Below are positions 47,731-56,261 of a stretch of 64,000 bases of DNA, piece after piece; positions within the stretch are counted from its first letter, which is position 1, and every line of letters begins with the position of its first letter. The DNA is taken from assembly GCF_025770735.1 (NCBI RefSeq), contig NZ_JAODPB010000004.1, positions 62,001-126,000 of the forward strand. Direction: 5' to 3'. This DNA comes from Shouchella tritolerans (lineage in GTDB: Bacteria; Bacillota; Bacilli; Bacillales; Bacillaceae_D). The notes under the pieces were generated by a model. That model saw nothing but the letters and a program-made list of their open reading frames with translations, had not been told where the DNA came from and made no database searches. The translations under genes and the position numbers were made by a program.

Positions 47731-49041
47731 TTAAATCCCCCCAATAAACCTTGTCTCATTTAGCACACGCCGTGGATCGATCCTGGCTTTGATGCCCTCG
47801 AATAGGAAAAAGGAATCTGGTTTGTCTCCCCACACATTGATGCTTTTCCGCAGAAAAAACGGAATATGCTTGACAATGACATAGCCATTAAGCTTTCTTG
47901 CAGTACCGCGTAACGCTTGAATGACAGCCTCCACGTTCCCGCTAGTACCTTGTAAGACGACGTGGCATAGGCCATGGCCAAAACCGCCGTGTCCATAAAC
48001 AACGAGATTGTGATGTTGCTGTAGCTCTACGCATTCTTCCAGCACCTGAAGCACGTCGATGTTCTTCACGCCAATTTTTAATCCAACTTTCATCTCTGCT
48101 TGCTCAGCCGGCTCCCCAATGCCATTAGGGCTTATGCTCAATAGCCTGTTCCAAAAATCTCTAGCTTCTTCATAGCGGAAAATATGAACGTCTGTGTGCT
48201 TGGGCACTGCCTGTTTCACCCTATTTTCTTGGTAGATGACGGAGCTTTCTACATCCTCCAAGCTGATCGCTAACGCCCATCGTTTATGCCCGGTAAGCTG
48301 CTCCACTAACGAAGGGCTAATGAGTTCGAAAGCTGTAGGCTCGAGCGTAGAATCAAATTGCTGGACAACAAAAGAGCGCAGCTCATCCAACCGATTGTCC
48401 TGAAATGAAACAAAAACAAGGCTCTCGCATTTCGGCAAAGGGCGCAGCTTTAACGTAATTTCAGTAATTACACCAATTGTACCCATTGATCCAATAAACA
48501 GCTTATTCATATCATAGCCGGCAACATTTTTGACGACTTTCCCGCCAGTGCGGATAATGGTCCCATCTGGGTAAACCACTTTCAATCCGAGCACAATATC
48601 TCTCGCAGAACCGTAGCCCATGCGCTTGGGTCCGCTGTCATTGGAAGCGATTACACCACCGACCGTAGACAAGTGCGGCATCGCCGGATCAAGTGATACT
48701 TGCTGCTGATGCTTTGCTAAATAAGCCTGAAGTTCGTGAAAGGGTGTCCCCGCTTTTACAGTGACGACCATGTCCCCTGGAGAATGCTCTATGACACCGG
48801 TATATTTTGATAAAGACAAAAGCACATCATACGATTCCTTCAGACCGCCGAACCCTCGCTTCGATCCGTTGCCTTGAACCGATACCGTCTTGCCGTGATC
48901 GTGGGCAAACTTGAGCAAGCCTACAACTTCCTTTTCTGAGGTTGGATATACATGGACATGTCCACCATTCCCTAACCAACTGTCAGTAGAACCTGGTTCC
49001 ATCACTAGATCAGGAAAGGCAGATTTTAAATCAGATAACAT
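47731..49041 (-). CDS. glcE: Glycolate oxidase FAD-binding subunit GlcE
   Basis: 436 residues with a PCMH-type FAD domain: VQGNGSKRGFGG, MPHLSTVGGVIASNDSGPKRMGYG, GGKVVKNVAGYDMNKLFIGSMGTIGVITE. The last of these blocks is typical of GlcE rather than GlcD. The C-terminal part is shorter than in GlcD. First gene of the glc operon; GGGAGG precedes ATG 49041. It is transcribed from a promoter about 210 bases upstream with an IclR-type palindrome. Co-occurrence of GlcD, GlcE and GlcF marks a complete glycolate oxidase. Confidence 0.93.
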   Translation of the reverse strand: MLSDLKSAFPDLVMEPGSTDSWLGNGGHVHVYPTSEKEVVGLLKFAHDHGKTVSVQGNGSKRGFGGLKESYDVLLSLSKYTGVIEHSPGDMVVTVKAGTPFHELQAYLAKHQQQVSLDPAMPHLSTVGGVIASNDSGPKRMGYGSARDIVLGLKVVYPDGTIIRTGGKVVKNVAGYDMNKLFIGSMGTIGVITEITLKLRPLPKCESLVFVSFQDNRLDELRSFVVQQFDSTLEPTAFELISPSLVEQLTGHKRWALAISLEDVESSVIYQENRVKQAVPKHTDVHIFRYEEARDFWNRLLSISPNGIGEPAEQAEMKVGLKIGVKNIDVLQVLEECVELQQHHNLVVYGHGGFGHGLCHVVLQGTSGNVEAVIQALRGTARKLNGYVIVKHIPFFLRKSINVWGDKPDSFFLFEGIKARIDPRRVLNETRFIGGI

Positions 49042-49254
49042 TACTGCAACACCTCCCTAATTCAATTAAATTGAGGTATATCTGGCTGCTATTCACTCGT
49101 GCGAAAACGGCGAGAACAACATTGGCTAAACGAGATGCAATCGCCCATTTCACAGTAACTAGTACAGAGAAAATCACGTTACATGAAATATACACGGCAA
49201 CGCGGTCGCTGATGGATTGTTTTCGTTATAAACTTTCATTCACCTAATAACCAT

Positions 49255-49328
49255 TGTATAAAGATAGACTTCGCCGCTTACCAATCCTTTCGTTCGTTAT
49301 TTTGAACAAAATTCGTCAATTTGAACTT
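49255..49328 (-). promoter_or_regulatory. glc operon promoter with IclR-type tandem operator
   Basis: Minus-strand -35 TTGGTA (49279-49284), 18-base spacer, -10 TATACA (49255-49260). Just upstream of the -35, TTTGTTC and GAACGAA with an eight-base spacer (49289-49310) match the iclR palindrome at 17 of 22 positions. A weaker unit, GTTC-N8-GAA, follows at 49312-49326. Confidence 0.6.
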
Positions 49329-49529
49329 TCTATATACTATCGCATAGAATTGGGTTTCTGTCAATTGTCAAATGAATCATCCTTGTAGGCAGTTATGCAT
49401 CATCGTTGTGATGAGATGACAGGGAGAGGCTATAAAGTGATCGATATACAGGCAATGGATTGATTTAGCGTCGTTTCTTTTCAATAACGCTTTCACCTTC
49501 CCCCATCTTTCTATTCTAGAAAAAAGGAA

Positions 49530-49561
49530 CCTCTATAACAGCATAAAAGCTGTTATAGAGG
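49530..49561. terminator. Bidirectional terminator in the glc-glnA gap
   Basis: Perfect 13-base arms CCTCTATAACAGC and GCTGTTATAGAGG with the loop ATAAAA; T-rich on both strands. It is about 160 bases past glnA, beyond glnA's own terminator, and no gene ends here on the plus strand. The rest of this 680-base gap holds only the glc promoter and leader. Confidence 0.8.
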
Positions 49562-49682
49562 CTTTTTCTTACAATTCCAGTCACCAGCTGCTTAAATATC
49601 CTTTAAATGCGGTAAAGTTCTATCATTCTTTTCTTGGCGCTCTCAAGAATATAGGAGAAGAAGGTTTCACCTTCTTAAACTT

Positions 49683-49713
49683 AAAAACCCCCGACACCAA
49701 CAGTGCCAAGGGT
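49683..49713 (-). terminator. glnA terminator
   Basis: On the minus strand AACCCTTGGCAC pairs with GTGTCGGGGGTT (some G-T pairs), ending in TTTTT, just past the glnA stop. Confidence 0.75.
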
Positions 49714-49721
49714 TCCTCTCC

Positions 49722-51071
49722 TTAATAATTCTGCATGAACTGTTCCCGCTCCCACGGATGGACTTGCGTTCTAAACATGTCCCATTCGATTTCTTTCGCT
49801 TCTACGAAATGTTCTAGCGCATGTTCGCCGAGTGCTTTGACGAGCACTTCGTCTTTTAGGAGGCTGTCAATCGCTTCTTTTAATGTAGATGGCAAATCTT
49901 TGATGCCTTCATCAAGGCGTTCTTCTTTGCTCATGATGTAAATGTTGCGGTCCGTTGCTTCAGGCGGGTTGATTTTCTTTTTAATGCCGTCAAGGCCTGA
50001 AGCGAGCATAACCGCCATCGCTAAATATGGGTTCGCCGATGGGTCCGGGCTTCTCACTTCAATCCGGGTTGATACGCCTCGCGAGGATGGAATGCGGACA
50101 AGAGGCGAGCGATTCCGCATCGACCAGGCGATGTACACTGGCGCTTCATAGCCTGGCACCAACCGTTTATAAGAATTGACAATTGGATTGGTAATCGCAG
50201 TAAAGCCTTCGGCATGCTTAAGGATGCCGCCTAAAAATTGCATCGCTGTTTTGCTAAGTTGGCTTTCTGTATTTTTGTCGTAAAAGGCGTTGCCCTCTTG
50301 GTTGAATAGCGACATGTTCAAATGCATGCCTGAACCGTTGACGCCAAACAGCGGCTTTGGCATAAACGTCGCATGCAAGCCGTGCTTACGGGCAATGGTT
50401 TTGACAACGAGCTTAAACGTTTGGATGTTGTCGCATGTAGAGACAGCGTCCGCATATTTAAAATCGATTTCGTGTTGGCCTGGGGCGACTTCGTGGTGGG
50501 ATGCCTCAATTTCGAAGCCCATATCTTCCAGCTCCAGCACGATATCGCGGCGACAGTTTTCACCTAGGTCTGTCGGCGCTAAGTCAAAATAGCCGCCGCG
50601 GTCGTTTAGTTCAAGTGTCGGCTCGCCTTTCTCGTCATTTTTAAAGAGGAAAAACTCTGGCTCCGGTCCAATGTTGAAATCGGTAAAGCCAAGTTCCTGT
50701 GCTTCCTTGAGGACACGCTTTAAAATCCCCCGTGGGTCCCCTTCAAACGGCTTTGGCTCCTCCCCTGGCTTTCCTGGTTGGTAAATGTCACAAATCAAAC
50801 GGGCGACTTTCCCTTTTTCTGGCGTCCATGGGAAAACGACCCATGTATTTAAATCAGGGTACAAATACATGTCCGATTCTTCAATGCGGACAAACCCTTC
50901 AATCGATGAACCATCAAACATCATTTTGTTGTCAAGGGCTTTAGAAAGCTGATCGACTGGAATTTCAACGTTCTTGATCGTTCCGAGCAGGTCGGTAAAC
51001 TGGAGACGGATAAAGCGGACATTGTTATCTTGAGCTTGGCGGACAATATCTTCTTTTGTAAACTTTGGCAT
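49722..51071 (-). CDS. glnA: Glutamine synthetase, type I
   Basis: 449 residues, the short GSI-alpha form usual in bacilli. Motifs: [11 protein letters not shown], metal ligands in [11 protein letters not shown] and [17 protein letters not shown], ammonium-site [22 protein letters not shown]-site [11 protein letters not shown] and the conserved Arg62-type feedback region of the alpha form. It makes glutamine from glutamate and ammonia. In most bacilli glnR precedes it; here ynbB does, with no MerR-type gene between. It has its own promoter, with a palindrome over the -10. Confidence 0.97.
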   Translation of the reverse strand: MPKFTKEDIVRQAQDNNVRFIRLQFTDLLGTIKNVEIPVDQLSKALDNKMMFDGSSIEGFVRIEESDMYLYPDLNTWVVFPWTPEKGKVARLICDIYQPGKPGEEPKPFEGDPRGILKRVLKEAQELGFTDFNIGPEPEFFLFKNDEKGEPTLELNDRGGYFDLAPTDLGENCRRDIVLELEDMGFEIEASHHEVAPGQHEIDFKYADAVSTCDNIQTFKLVVKTIARKHGLHATFMPKPLFGVNGSGMHLNMSLFNQEGNAFYDKNTESQLSKTAMQFLGGILKHAEGFTAITNPIVNSYKRLVPGYEAPVYIAWSMRNRSPLVRIPSSRGVSTRIEVRSPDPSANPYLAMAVMLASGLDGIKKKINPPEATDRNIYIMSKEERLDEGIKDLPSTLKEAIDSLLKDEVLVKALGEHALEHFVEAKEIEWDMFRTQVHPWEREQFMQNY

Positions 51072-51230
51072 GCGTGGTTTTTCTCCTCTCGTTTTTCATC
51101 TATGTAGAAAGGGGGATATCCCCTGTTCCCAAGCCATTCATCCACTCGTTCGTGAAAGGGTTGCAAAACAACGTAAGGCCCATTGGCTAGTCGTCTTCGT
51201 TGTTTCCTTGCCTCTTTCAGGTCTATCTTT

Positions 51231-51265
51231 TTTAGTATCGTACTAAAGGCTTATTTTGAAGTCAA
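51231..51265 (-). promoter_or_regulatory. glnA promoter overlapped by a palindrome
   Basis: Minus-strand -35 TTGACT (51260-51265), 17-base spacer, -10 TACGAT (51237-51242). The inverted repeat TTTAGTA-N3-TACTAAA (51231-51247) is centred on the -10. No TGTNA-N7-TNACA box for GlnR/TnrA was seen in the 248-base gap, which otherwise holds nothing. Confidence 0.6.
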
Positions 51266-51319
51266 GCACGGCCTGGCGCCTTACCCGATTTTGCGTCGTT
51301 ACATCAAAATTTGCTCTCT

Positions 51320-52612
51320 TTATTTGCCTGATGGGCTCCGTTCGTCTTTTTCCCGAACTTTTTCAGTCATAAACGTTTTTTCACAAGCAGCACTGACCGC
51401 TAGCTTCACATGTTCATACGTGAGCCCACCTTGGATGTAGGCGGCATACGGGGGACGCAGTGGGCCATCCGCCGATAGCTCAATGCTTGCCCCTTGGACA
51501 AACGTACCAGCCGCCATAATGACATCATCCGCATAGCCTGGCATATAGCTTGGTTGCGGCTTCACATGAGCGTTGACTGGCGATGCTTGTTGGATCGCTT
51601 GGCAAAATGCCACCATTTGTTCGCCCGTTTTGAAATGGACCGCTTGAATCAAATCTGTGCGCCGTTCATGGGAACTAGGTCTCGTTTCTAAACCGAGTTC
51701 TTCAAGCAAAGCAGCGGTAAAAACAGCGCCTTTGACGCTTTGGGCAACAACATGGGGGGCAAGAAAAAAGCCTTGGTACATGTCTAAAAGTGTGCCTAAC
51801 GTGGCTCCCCCTTCCGCGCCAATCCCTGGCGCCGCCAAGCGATAGGAAGCGAGCTCAATTGCCTGTGTTTGACCAACCAAGTAACCGCCTGTTTTTGCAA
51901 GCCCACCACCTGGATTCTTAATGAGCGAACCAGCAATGATGTCAGCACCAACGTGGCACGGTTCTTTTGTTTCCACAAACTCGCCATAGCAATTATCGAC
52001 AAATACGAGCACTTCTTGTTTAATCGATTTGACAAACGCGATCACATCAGCAAGTTCATCGATATGGAATGAAGGTCGATCGCCGTAGCCTTTGGATCGT
52101 TGAATGCCAATCACTTTTGTTTTTTCCGTGATCGCCTCTTTGATCGCCTGCTTGTCCATGCGTCCTTCTCTTAATGGCACCATGTTGTAAGAAATGCCGT
52201 AATCACGAAGGGAGCCAGAGCCGTGTCCGCGAATGCCCACGATTTCTTCAAGCGTGTCATAAGGTTTTCCAGATATATAAAGCAGTTCATCGCCTGGACG
52301 CAACAAGCCAAATAGAGCTATTGCGATCGCGTGGGTGCCTGAGACGATTTGGTGCCTGACAAGAGCAGCCTCTCCCCCGAAGACATCAGCATAAATGGCT
52401 TCTAGCGTGTCTCTGCCCAAATCGTCGTACCCGTAACCAGTGGAAGGGCTAAAGTGAAAATCGGCAACTTGATGGCGGGCAAAGCTATCCATTACCCGTT
52501 TTTGATTGATTAAAGCAATCCCATCAATTTCTTGATGATGAGCCGCGATCCGTTTTTCAGCTCGGATGATTTTTTCTTGTATTTCTTCGTTGAATAAAAA
52601 CTCTGTCACCAT
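51320..52612 (-). CDS. ynbB: YnbB, PLP-dependent cystathionine-lyase-like (aluminium resistance family)
   Basis: 430 residues of the aspartate-aminotransferase fold. The PLP lysine lies in AGSLIKNPGGGLAKTGGY; other family marks are FHFSPSTGYGYDDLGRDTLE, RHQIVSGTHAIAIALFG and VDNCYGEFVE. Members are annotated as aluminium-resistance or methionine-gamma-lyase-like proteins; the true reaction is unsettled. ATG 52612 lies six to seven bases after AGGAGAG, preferred to the start at 52702 which would read through a strong hairpin. In B. subtilis it lies between ynbA (hflX) and glnR; both of those are missing beside it here. Confidence 0.88.
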   Translation of the reverse strand: MVTEFLFNEEIQEKIIRAEKRIAAHHQEIDGIALINQKRVMDSFARHQVADFHFSPSTGYGYDDLGRDTLEAIYADVFGGEAALVRHQIVSGTHAIAIALFGLLRPGDELLYISGKPYDTLEEIVGIRGHGSGSLRDYGISYNMVPLREGRMDKQAIKEAITEKTKVIGIQRSKGYGDRPSFHIDELADVIAFVKSIKQEVLVFVDNCYGEFVETKEPCHVGADIIAGSLIKNPGGGLAKTGGYLVGQTQAIELASYRLAAPGIGAEGGATLGTLLDMYQGFFLAPHVVAQSVKGAVFTAALLEELGLETRPSSHERRTDLIQAVHFKTGEQMVAFCQAIQQASPVNAHVKPQPSYMPGYADDVIMAAGTFVQGASIELSADGPLRPPYAAYIQGGLTYEHVKLAVSAACEKTFMTEKVREKDERSPSGK

Positions 52613-52635
52613 TTGTTCTCTCCTACTCTGCTGTC

Positions 52636-52671
52636 TCCTTTCTAGCTTACCATGTGATAAGCTAGAAAGGA
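52636..52671. other. Perfect 14-base hairpin between spoVK and ynbB
   Basis: TCCTTTCTAGCTTA and TAAGCTAGAAAGGA around an eight-base loop, 24 bases before ynbB. No T tract on either strand. On the minus strand the second arm ends in AAAGGAG, so it could sequester a ribosome-site-like stretch, or act as a processed stem. Confidence 0.6.
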
Positions 52672-52712
52672 AACGGAAAACGAAGCACCATAAAATATAC
52701 ACACAGGTAGTG

Positions 52713-53654
52713 TTACATAAAGCGTTTATGTTTAAACTGGAAATCTTCTTTTTTCAGCAGCTCCATCGCTGTTTTCGTATAATCGTTTTGTTTTAAAATC
52801 CGTACCGCTTGCTGACGGATTGCCTCTTCGACCATATTGCGGATGTAACGCCCATTGCTAAATGTCCTTTCCTGTTCAGACGCGACTTTGCGAATATGCT
52901 CACGGCATTCTTGCAAAGCCTCCTCCGACAGCATGTAATCTCGTTCTTTTGCCATCCCGATTAACATTTCCATCAATTCGTCAACATTATAATTGGGAAA
53001 CGTGATCGAAATCGGAAACCGTGAAGGCAAGCCAGGGTTTAATGATAGAAAGTAATCCATTTCTTTTGAATAGCCGGCGATAATAAGCACAAAGTCATTG
53101 GCGTTGTTTTCCATCCCTTTCACCAACGTATCGATCGCTTCCTTGCCGAAGTCTTTCTCCCCACCTCGTGATAACGAGTACGCTTCATCAATAAAGAGCA
53201 CGCCACCGCTTGCCTGCTTCAGCACTTCCCGCGTCTTTTGCGCCGTATGGCCAATGTATTCGCCAACTAAATCAGCACGTTCCATTTCCAGTAAGTGGCC
53301 CTTTGAGAGCACGTTCATTTCGTGTAAAAAAGAAGCAACAATTCGAGCAACCGTCGTTTTCCCTGTCCCTGGATTGCCTTTAAAAATCATGTGGAGTACT
53401 TGCTTTGTTGCTTTAAGCCCGCGTTCTTTGCGGCGTTCATTCACATAAATCCATGCGTAGAGCTCTTGGATTAACGCTTTAATTTCATCCAAGCCGATAT
53501 AAGCTGACAGCTTCTGTTCAAACTTAGTCAGTACTTCATGCTTTTCTTTTTCTTCTGGAGAGACAAACCAGTCTGTGCTCGCTCGTTTTACAGGAACTTT
53601 ATTTAATACGACATTGATTCTAGCGCTATTTTTCGTTTCAAGCGGATTGCTCAC
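52713..53654 (-). CDS. spoVK: Stage V sporulation protein K
   Basis: 313-residue AAA+ ATPase of the CbxX/CfxQ type: Walker A FKGNPGTGKTTVARIVA, Walker B GGVLFIDEAYSLSRGG, sensor 1 LIIAGYSKEM, arginine finger PGLPSRFP, and sensor 2 in FSNGRYIRNMVEEAIRRQ-like sequence. B. subtilis SpoVK (about 322 residues) is needed for late spore maturation and is made in the mother cell. Start GTG 53654 after GGGGGG. It lies upstream of ynbB on the same strand, as in B. subtilis except that hflX is missing between them. Confidence 0.93.
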   Translation of the reverse strand: MSNPLETKNSARINVVLNKVPVKRASTDWFVSPEEKEKHEVLTKFEQKLSAYIGLDEIKALIQELYAWIYVNERRKERGLKATKQVLHMIFKGNPGTGKTTVARIVASFLHEMNVLSKGHLLEMERADLVGEYIGHTAQKTREVLKQASGGVLFIDEAYSLSRGGEKDFGKEAIDTLVKGMENNANDFVLIIAGYSKEMDYFLSLNPGLPSRFPISITFPNYNVDELMEMLIGMAKERDYMLSEEALQECREHIRKVASEQERTFSNGRYIRNMVEEAIRQQAVRILKQNDYTKTAMELLKKEDFQFKHKRFM

Positions 53655-53886
53655 CGCATCTTCCCCCCTTCAGCAGCCTGCCTCAGGCGGCTCTTGCTTT
53701 GTTGCTACTATACGCAAAAAGGATTAAAAACGTGACAAATGCCCATCCGCTGGAAAGACGTTTCCCTTTTACTATATGGAGCAATGGTTCGGGCAAGTAC
53801 TTCGCTTTGTAAAGCAAATGACTTATTATCTGTTCGTGACGGAGCTGAAGGGATTTGGTATAATTTTCTTGAAAGGGGTGCTTTGG

Positions 53887-54894
53887 ATGGATGGGATTCA
53901 ATGGGTAGAGCGCTTTACATGCGCTCTAGCTGACAAAGGGCGGCGGCCGTCGACCGTTAGGCGCTACCGCTATGATTTGCTTGACTTTTTCAAGTGGCTC
54001 GACAATAAAGATTTCCGCTCTATGGAGCAAACGGATGCAGAACGTTACTTTTATGAATTGGTTGAAAACCGCTCCTACCAAACACGGACAATCCGCCGCG
54101 TCGCTTCCGTGCTCCGGCAATTCACCGCCTTTTTAATTGCGGAAAAACAGTTGGCGAGTCATCCACTCCTAACCTATGACCCGCCCCCTTTAGAAGCTGA
54201 ACCGCTTCAACCTCACGAATGGGTCAATACGAAGGAAATAGCTGCGATCTTGCGTTCAAGCCAAACAGAAGAAGGGTTGACGGACAATCAGCTGCTTGCA
54301 AGGCCACAACTGACAAAACGAAATTTTGCGTTGTTTTTGCTTCTTGCCCACTATGGCCTCACATTGCAAGAACTTTGCGATTTGCAGATGAATGATGTCA
54401 ATTTTGTAAAAGGAACGTTGCTCATTCGAAGAGACAGTGGCCACGACCGTCAACTTGCACTTTGCCCAAAAAACGCCAAGCAGTTGCATGCTTATTGGAC
54501 ACTTATCCCTGAACCGGTACGGCCTCGTTTACATACGGACGATCCGTTGTTTGTCGCTTTTGATTTTACAAGACGCACTTACCATTGGTCCTATGAAAAC
54601 GACGCGCCCAAAGCATTGACGGAAATTGCCCTGCAAAAAATGATCCGCACAGAAGTGGCGCGTGCTGGCTTGCGCAAAGGCATTTCCGCCCAGCATTTTC
54701 GTCATTCATTTCTGCTCAAGTTAATGCTTGCAGGGGAACAGTGGACAACGATTCAGCAAAAAGCAGGGCTAAAAAGCATGCTTTCCTTGCGGCGCTATGC
54801 CCTAACCGTCGAAAAAATGAACGTTGCTAGAAGGCAAGAACTTCTACCTACAGCTGTGGAAGCTGGGGCAGACTCCCGTCTAAGCAGCTCATAG
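53887..54894 (+). CDS. Tyrosine-recombinase-fold protein with eroded active site
   Basis: 335 residues. SAM-like N-terminal DNA-binding domain (RRPSTVRRYRYDLLDFFKWL, VASVLRQFTAFLI) and a catalytic-type domain from about residue 135. Box I reads HYGLTLQELCDL, so the usual Arg of GLR..EL is Thr. Box II reads AQHFRHSF, with Gln where the HxxR His belongs; its Arg remains. Box III reads AGLKSMLSLRRYAL, without the His/Trp but with the Tyr. Probably DNA-binding without strand exchange, or fast-decaying. ATG 53887 after AAAGGGG. Alone between spoVK and hfq, in the opposite direction; no att sites seen. Confidence 0.8.
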   Translation: MDGIQWVERFTCALADKGRRPSTVRRYRYDLLDFFKWLDNKDFRSMEQTDAERYFYELVENRSYQTRTIRRVASVLRQFTAFLIAEKQLASHPLLTYDPPPLEAEPLQPHEWVNTKEIAAILRSSQTEEGLTDNQLLARPQLTKRNFALFLLLAHYGLTLQELCDLQMNDVNFVKGTLLIRRDSGHDRQLALCPKNAKQLHAYWTLIPEPVRPRLHTDDPLFVAFDFTRRTYHWSYENDAPKALTEIALQKMIRTEVARAGLRKGISAQHFRHSFLLKLMLAGEQWTTIQQKAGLKSMLSLRRYALTVEKMNVARRQELLPTAVEAGADSRLSSS

Positions 54895-54940
54895 CAAGCT
54901 GGCTTCATTGAGGCACACAGGCAATAGTTTTTTAAACAAA

Positions 54941-54977
54941 TAAAAAACGGGATGAAAATGGATTGTTTTCATCCCGT
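54941..54977 (-). terminator. hfq terminator
   Basis: ACGGGATGAAAA and TTTTCATCCCGT arms with TTTTTT after the stem on the minus strand, 45 bases past the hfq stop; it may also stop the convergent recombinase gene. Confidence 0.85.
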
Positions 54978-55021
54978 CCTTGGAAAGAACCGTTTTCCCT
55001 CGTTGCTATACAAAAAAGCAG

Positions 55022-55255
55022 TTATACTTCCGCTTCATTTTTCAATTGAACATTTTTTTGCGGGGCAAATGTGGAAATGGCGTGCTTGTAAACAAGCTGT
55101 TGGCGGCCTTCTGTTTCTACAATAACGGTAAAGTTATCAAATCCCTTTACTTGCCCACGCAATTGAAATCCATTTAATAAAAAAACCGTTACCGGGATGG
55201 ATTCTTTGCGCAATTGGTTTAAAAACTGATCTTGGATATTTATTGTTGCTTTCAT
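55022..55255 (-). CDS. hfq: RNA chaperone Hfq
   Basis: 77-residue Sm-like protein. Sm1 region [20 protein letters not shown] and [20 protein letters not shown], Sm2 with [11 protein letters not shown], the counterpart of the YKHAIST motif found in Gram-positive Hfq. Forms hexamers that bind sRNAs and mRNAs. It follows miaA on the same strand with a 44-base gap, the almost universal miaA-hfq pairing. GAGAGGAG precedes ATG 55255. Confidence 0.97.
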   Translation of the reverse strand: MKATINIQDQFLNQLRKESIPVTVFLLNGFQLRGQVKGFDNFTVIVETEGRQQLVYKHAISTFAPQKNVQLKNEAEV

Positions 55256-55299
55256 GTTGGCTGACTCCTCTCTCTACATCGTTCCTTTACTCATTCGCC

Positions 55300-56232
55300 T
55301 TAAGCAAACCCTTTTCCTGCTAAAAAAGCGTGGACATAATCAAAAATTTTTGCTTTGGCCTCTGGCTCCTCCAGATTAAACCAGACAGCATCGCTCCGGT
55401 TTTTAAACCAAGTCAGTTGCCTTTTAGCATAACGGCGCGTATTGGTTTTCAGAGCTTCAATGGCTTCGTCATAGGTGCATTTTCCATCAAAGTAAGCATA
55501 TAGTTCCTTGTAGCCAATCGCCTGAATAGCTTGGCCCTGGATTCCCCGTTGATAAAGCCCATGAACTTCTTCCAACAATCCTGCCTCCATCATGGCATCA
55601 ACGCGGCGGTTGATCCGCTCATATAACGCCTGTCTTTCCATTTCTAAGCCAATTAGCGCATTGTCAAAACGAGGCCGCGCGAGGCCGTTCTCTTGTTCGG
55701 AAAATGGTTTTCCTGTAAGATGGATCACCTCTAAAGCACGGATAATACGGCGAACATTATTGGCGTGGATGGCTTCCGCTGCTTTCGGATCTGCTTTTGC
55801 TAGCTTCTCGTGGAGTGCTGCGTTGCCGAAACGATTGGCACACAATTCCATTTCTTCCCGGAATGAGGGGTCCGATGGCGCCTCGGCAAAAGACAATTCA
55901 TGGGTAAGTGCTTGGACGTAAAGGCCCGTGCCGCCGACTAATAAGGGCCATTTGCCACGGCTACGAATGGAAGCAATCGCCAAAAGCGCTTTCTCTTGAA
56001 ACATGGAAACCGTCCATGTGTCGCCTGGCTCAAGAATGTCAATTAAATGGTGGGGAATGCCAGCCATTTCTTCCACCGTTGCTTTTGCCGTGCCAATATC
56101 CATTGTCCGGTACACTTGCATCGAATCCCCGCTAATAATTTCAGCGCCAAACGTTTTCGCAAGTTCAATGCCAAGGGCTGTTTTTCCTACGGCCGTCGGG
56201 CCGACAATTGCGATGAGCGGGTCTCGCGTCAT
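55300..56232 (-). CDS. miaA: tRNA dimethylallyltransferase MiaA
   Basis: 310 residues. P-loop AIVGPTAVGKTALGIELA, DMAPP site ISGDSMQVYRTMDIGTAKAT, LVGGTGLYVQALTH and the tRNA-contacting NNVRRIIRALEVIHLTGKP, plus GYKELYAYFDGK and the closing TRRYAKRQLTWFKN. Adds the isopentenyl group to A37 of tRNAs reading UNN codons; the product is the substrate of MiaB, partly present at 63107. I use ATG 56232, six bases after GGAGG. Confidence 0.96.
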   Translation of the reverse strand: MTRDPLIAIVGPTAVGKTALGIELAKTFGAEIISGDSMQVYRTMDIGTAKATVEEMAGIPHHLIDILEPGDTWTVSMFQEKALLAIASIRSRGKWPLLVGGTGLYVQALTHELSFAEAPSDPSFREEMELCANRFGNAALHEKLAKADPKAAEAIHANNVRRIIRALEVIHLTGKPFSEQENGLARPRFDNALIGLEMERQALYERINRRVDAMMEAGLLEEVHGLYQRGIQGQAIQAIGYKELYAYFDGKCTYDEAIEALKTNTRRYAKRQLTWFKNRSDAVWFNLEEPEAKAKIFDYVHAFLAGKGFA

Positions 56233-56261
56233 AGGCATCCTCCTTTCCATCCTAATCCATG

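Noticed and set aside
50921-51166. 81-codon frame overlapping the glnA start, checked as a possible glnR remnant
   Set aside because: No MerR helix-turn-helix or GlnR-like sequence; it is out of frame with glnA and has no ribosome site.
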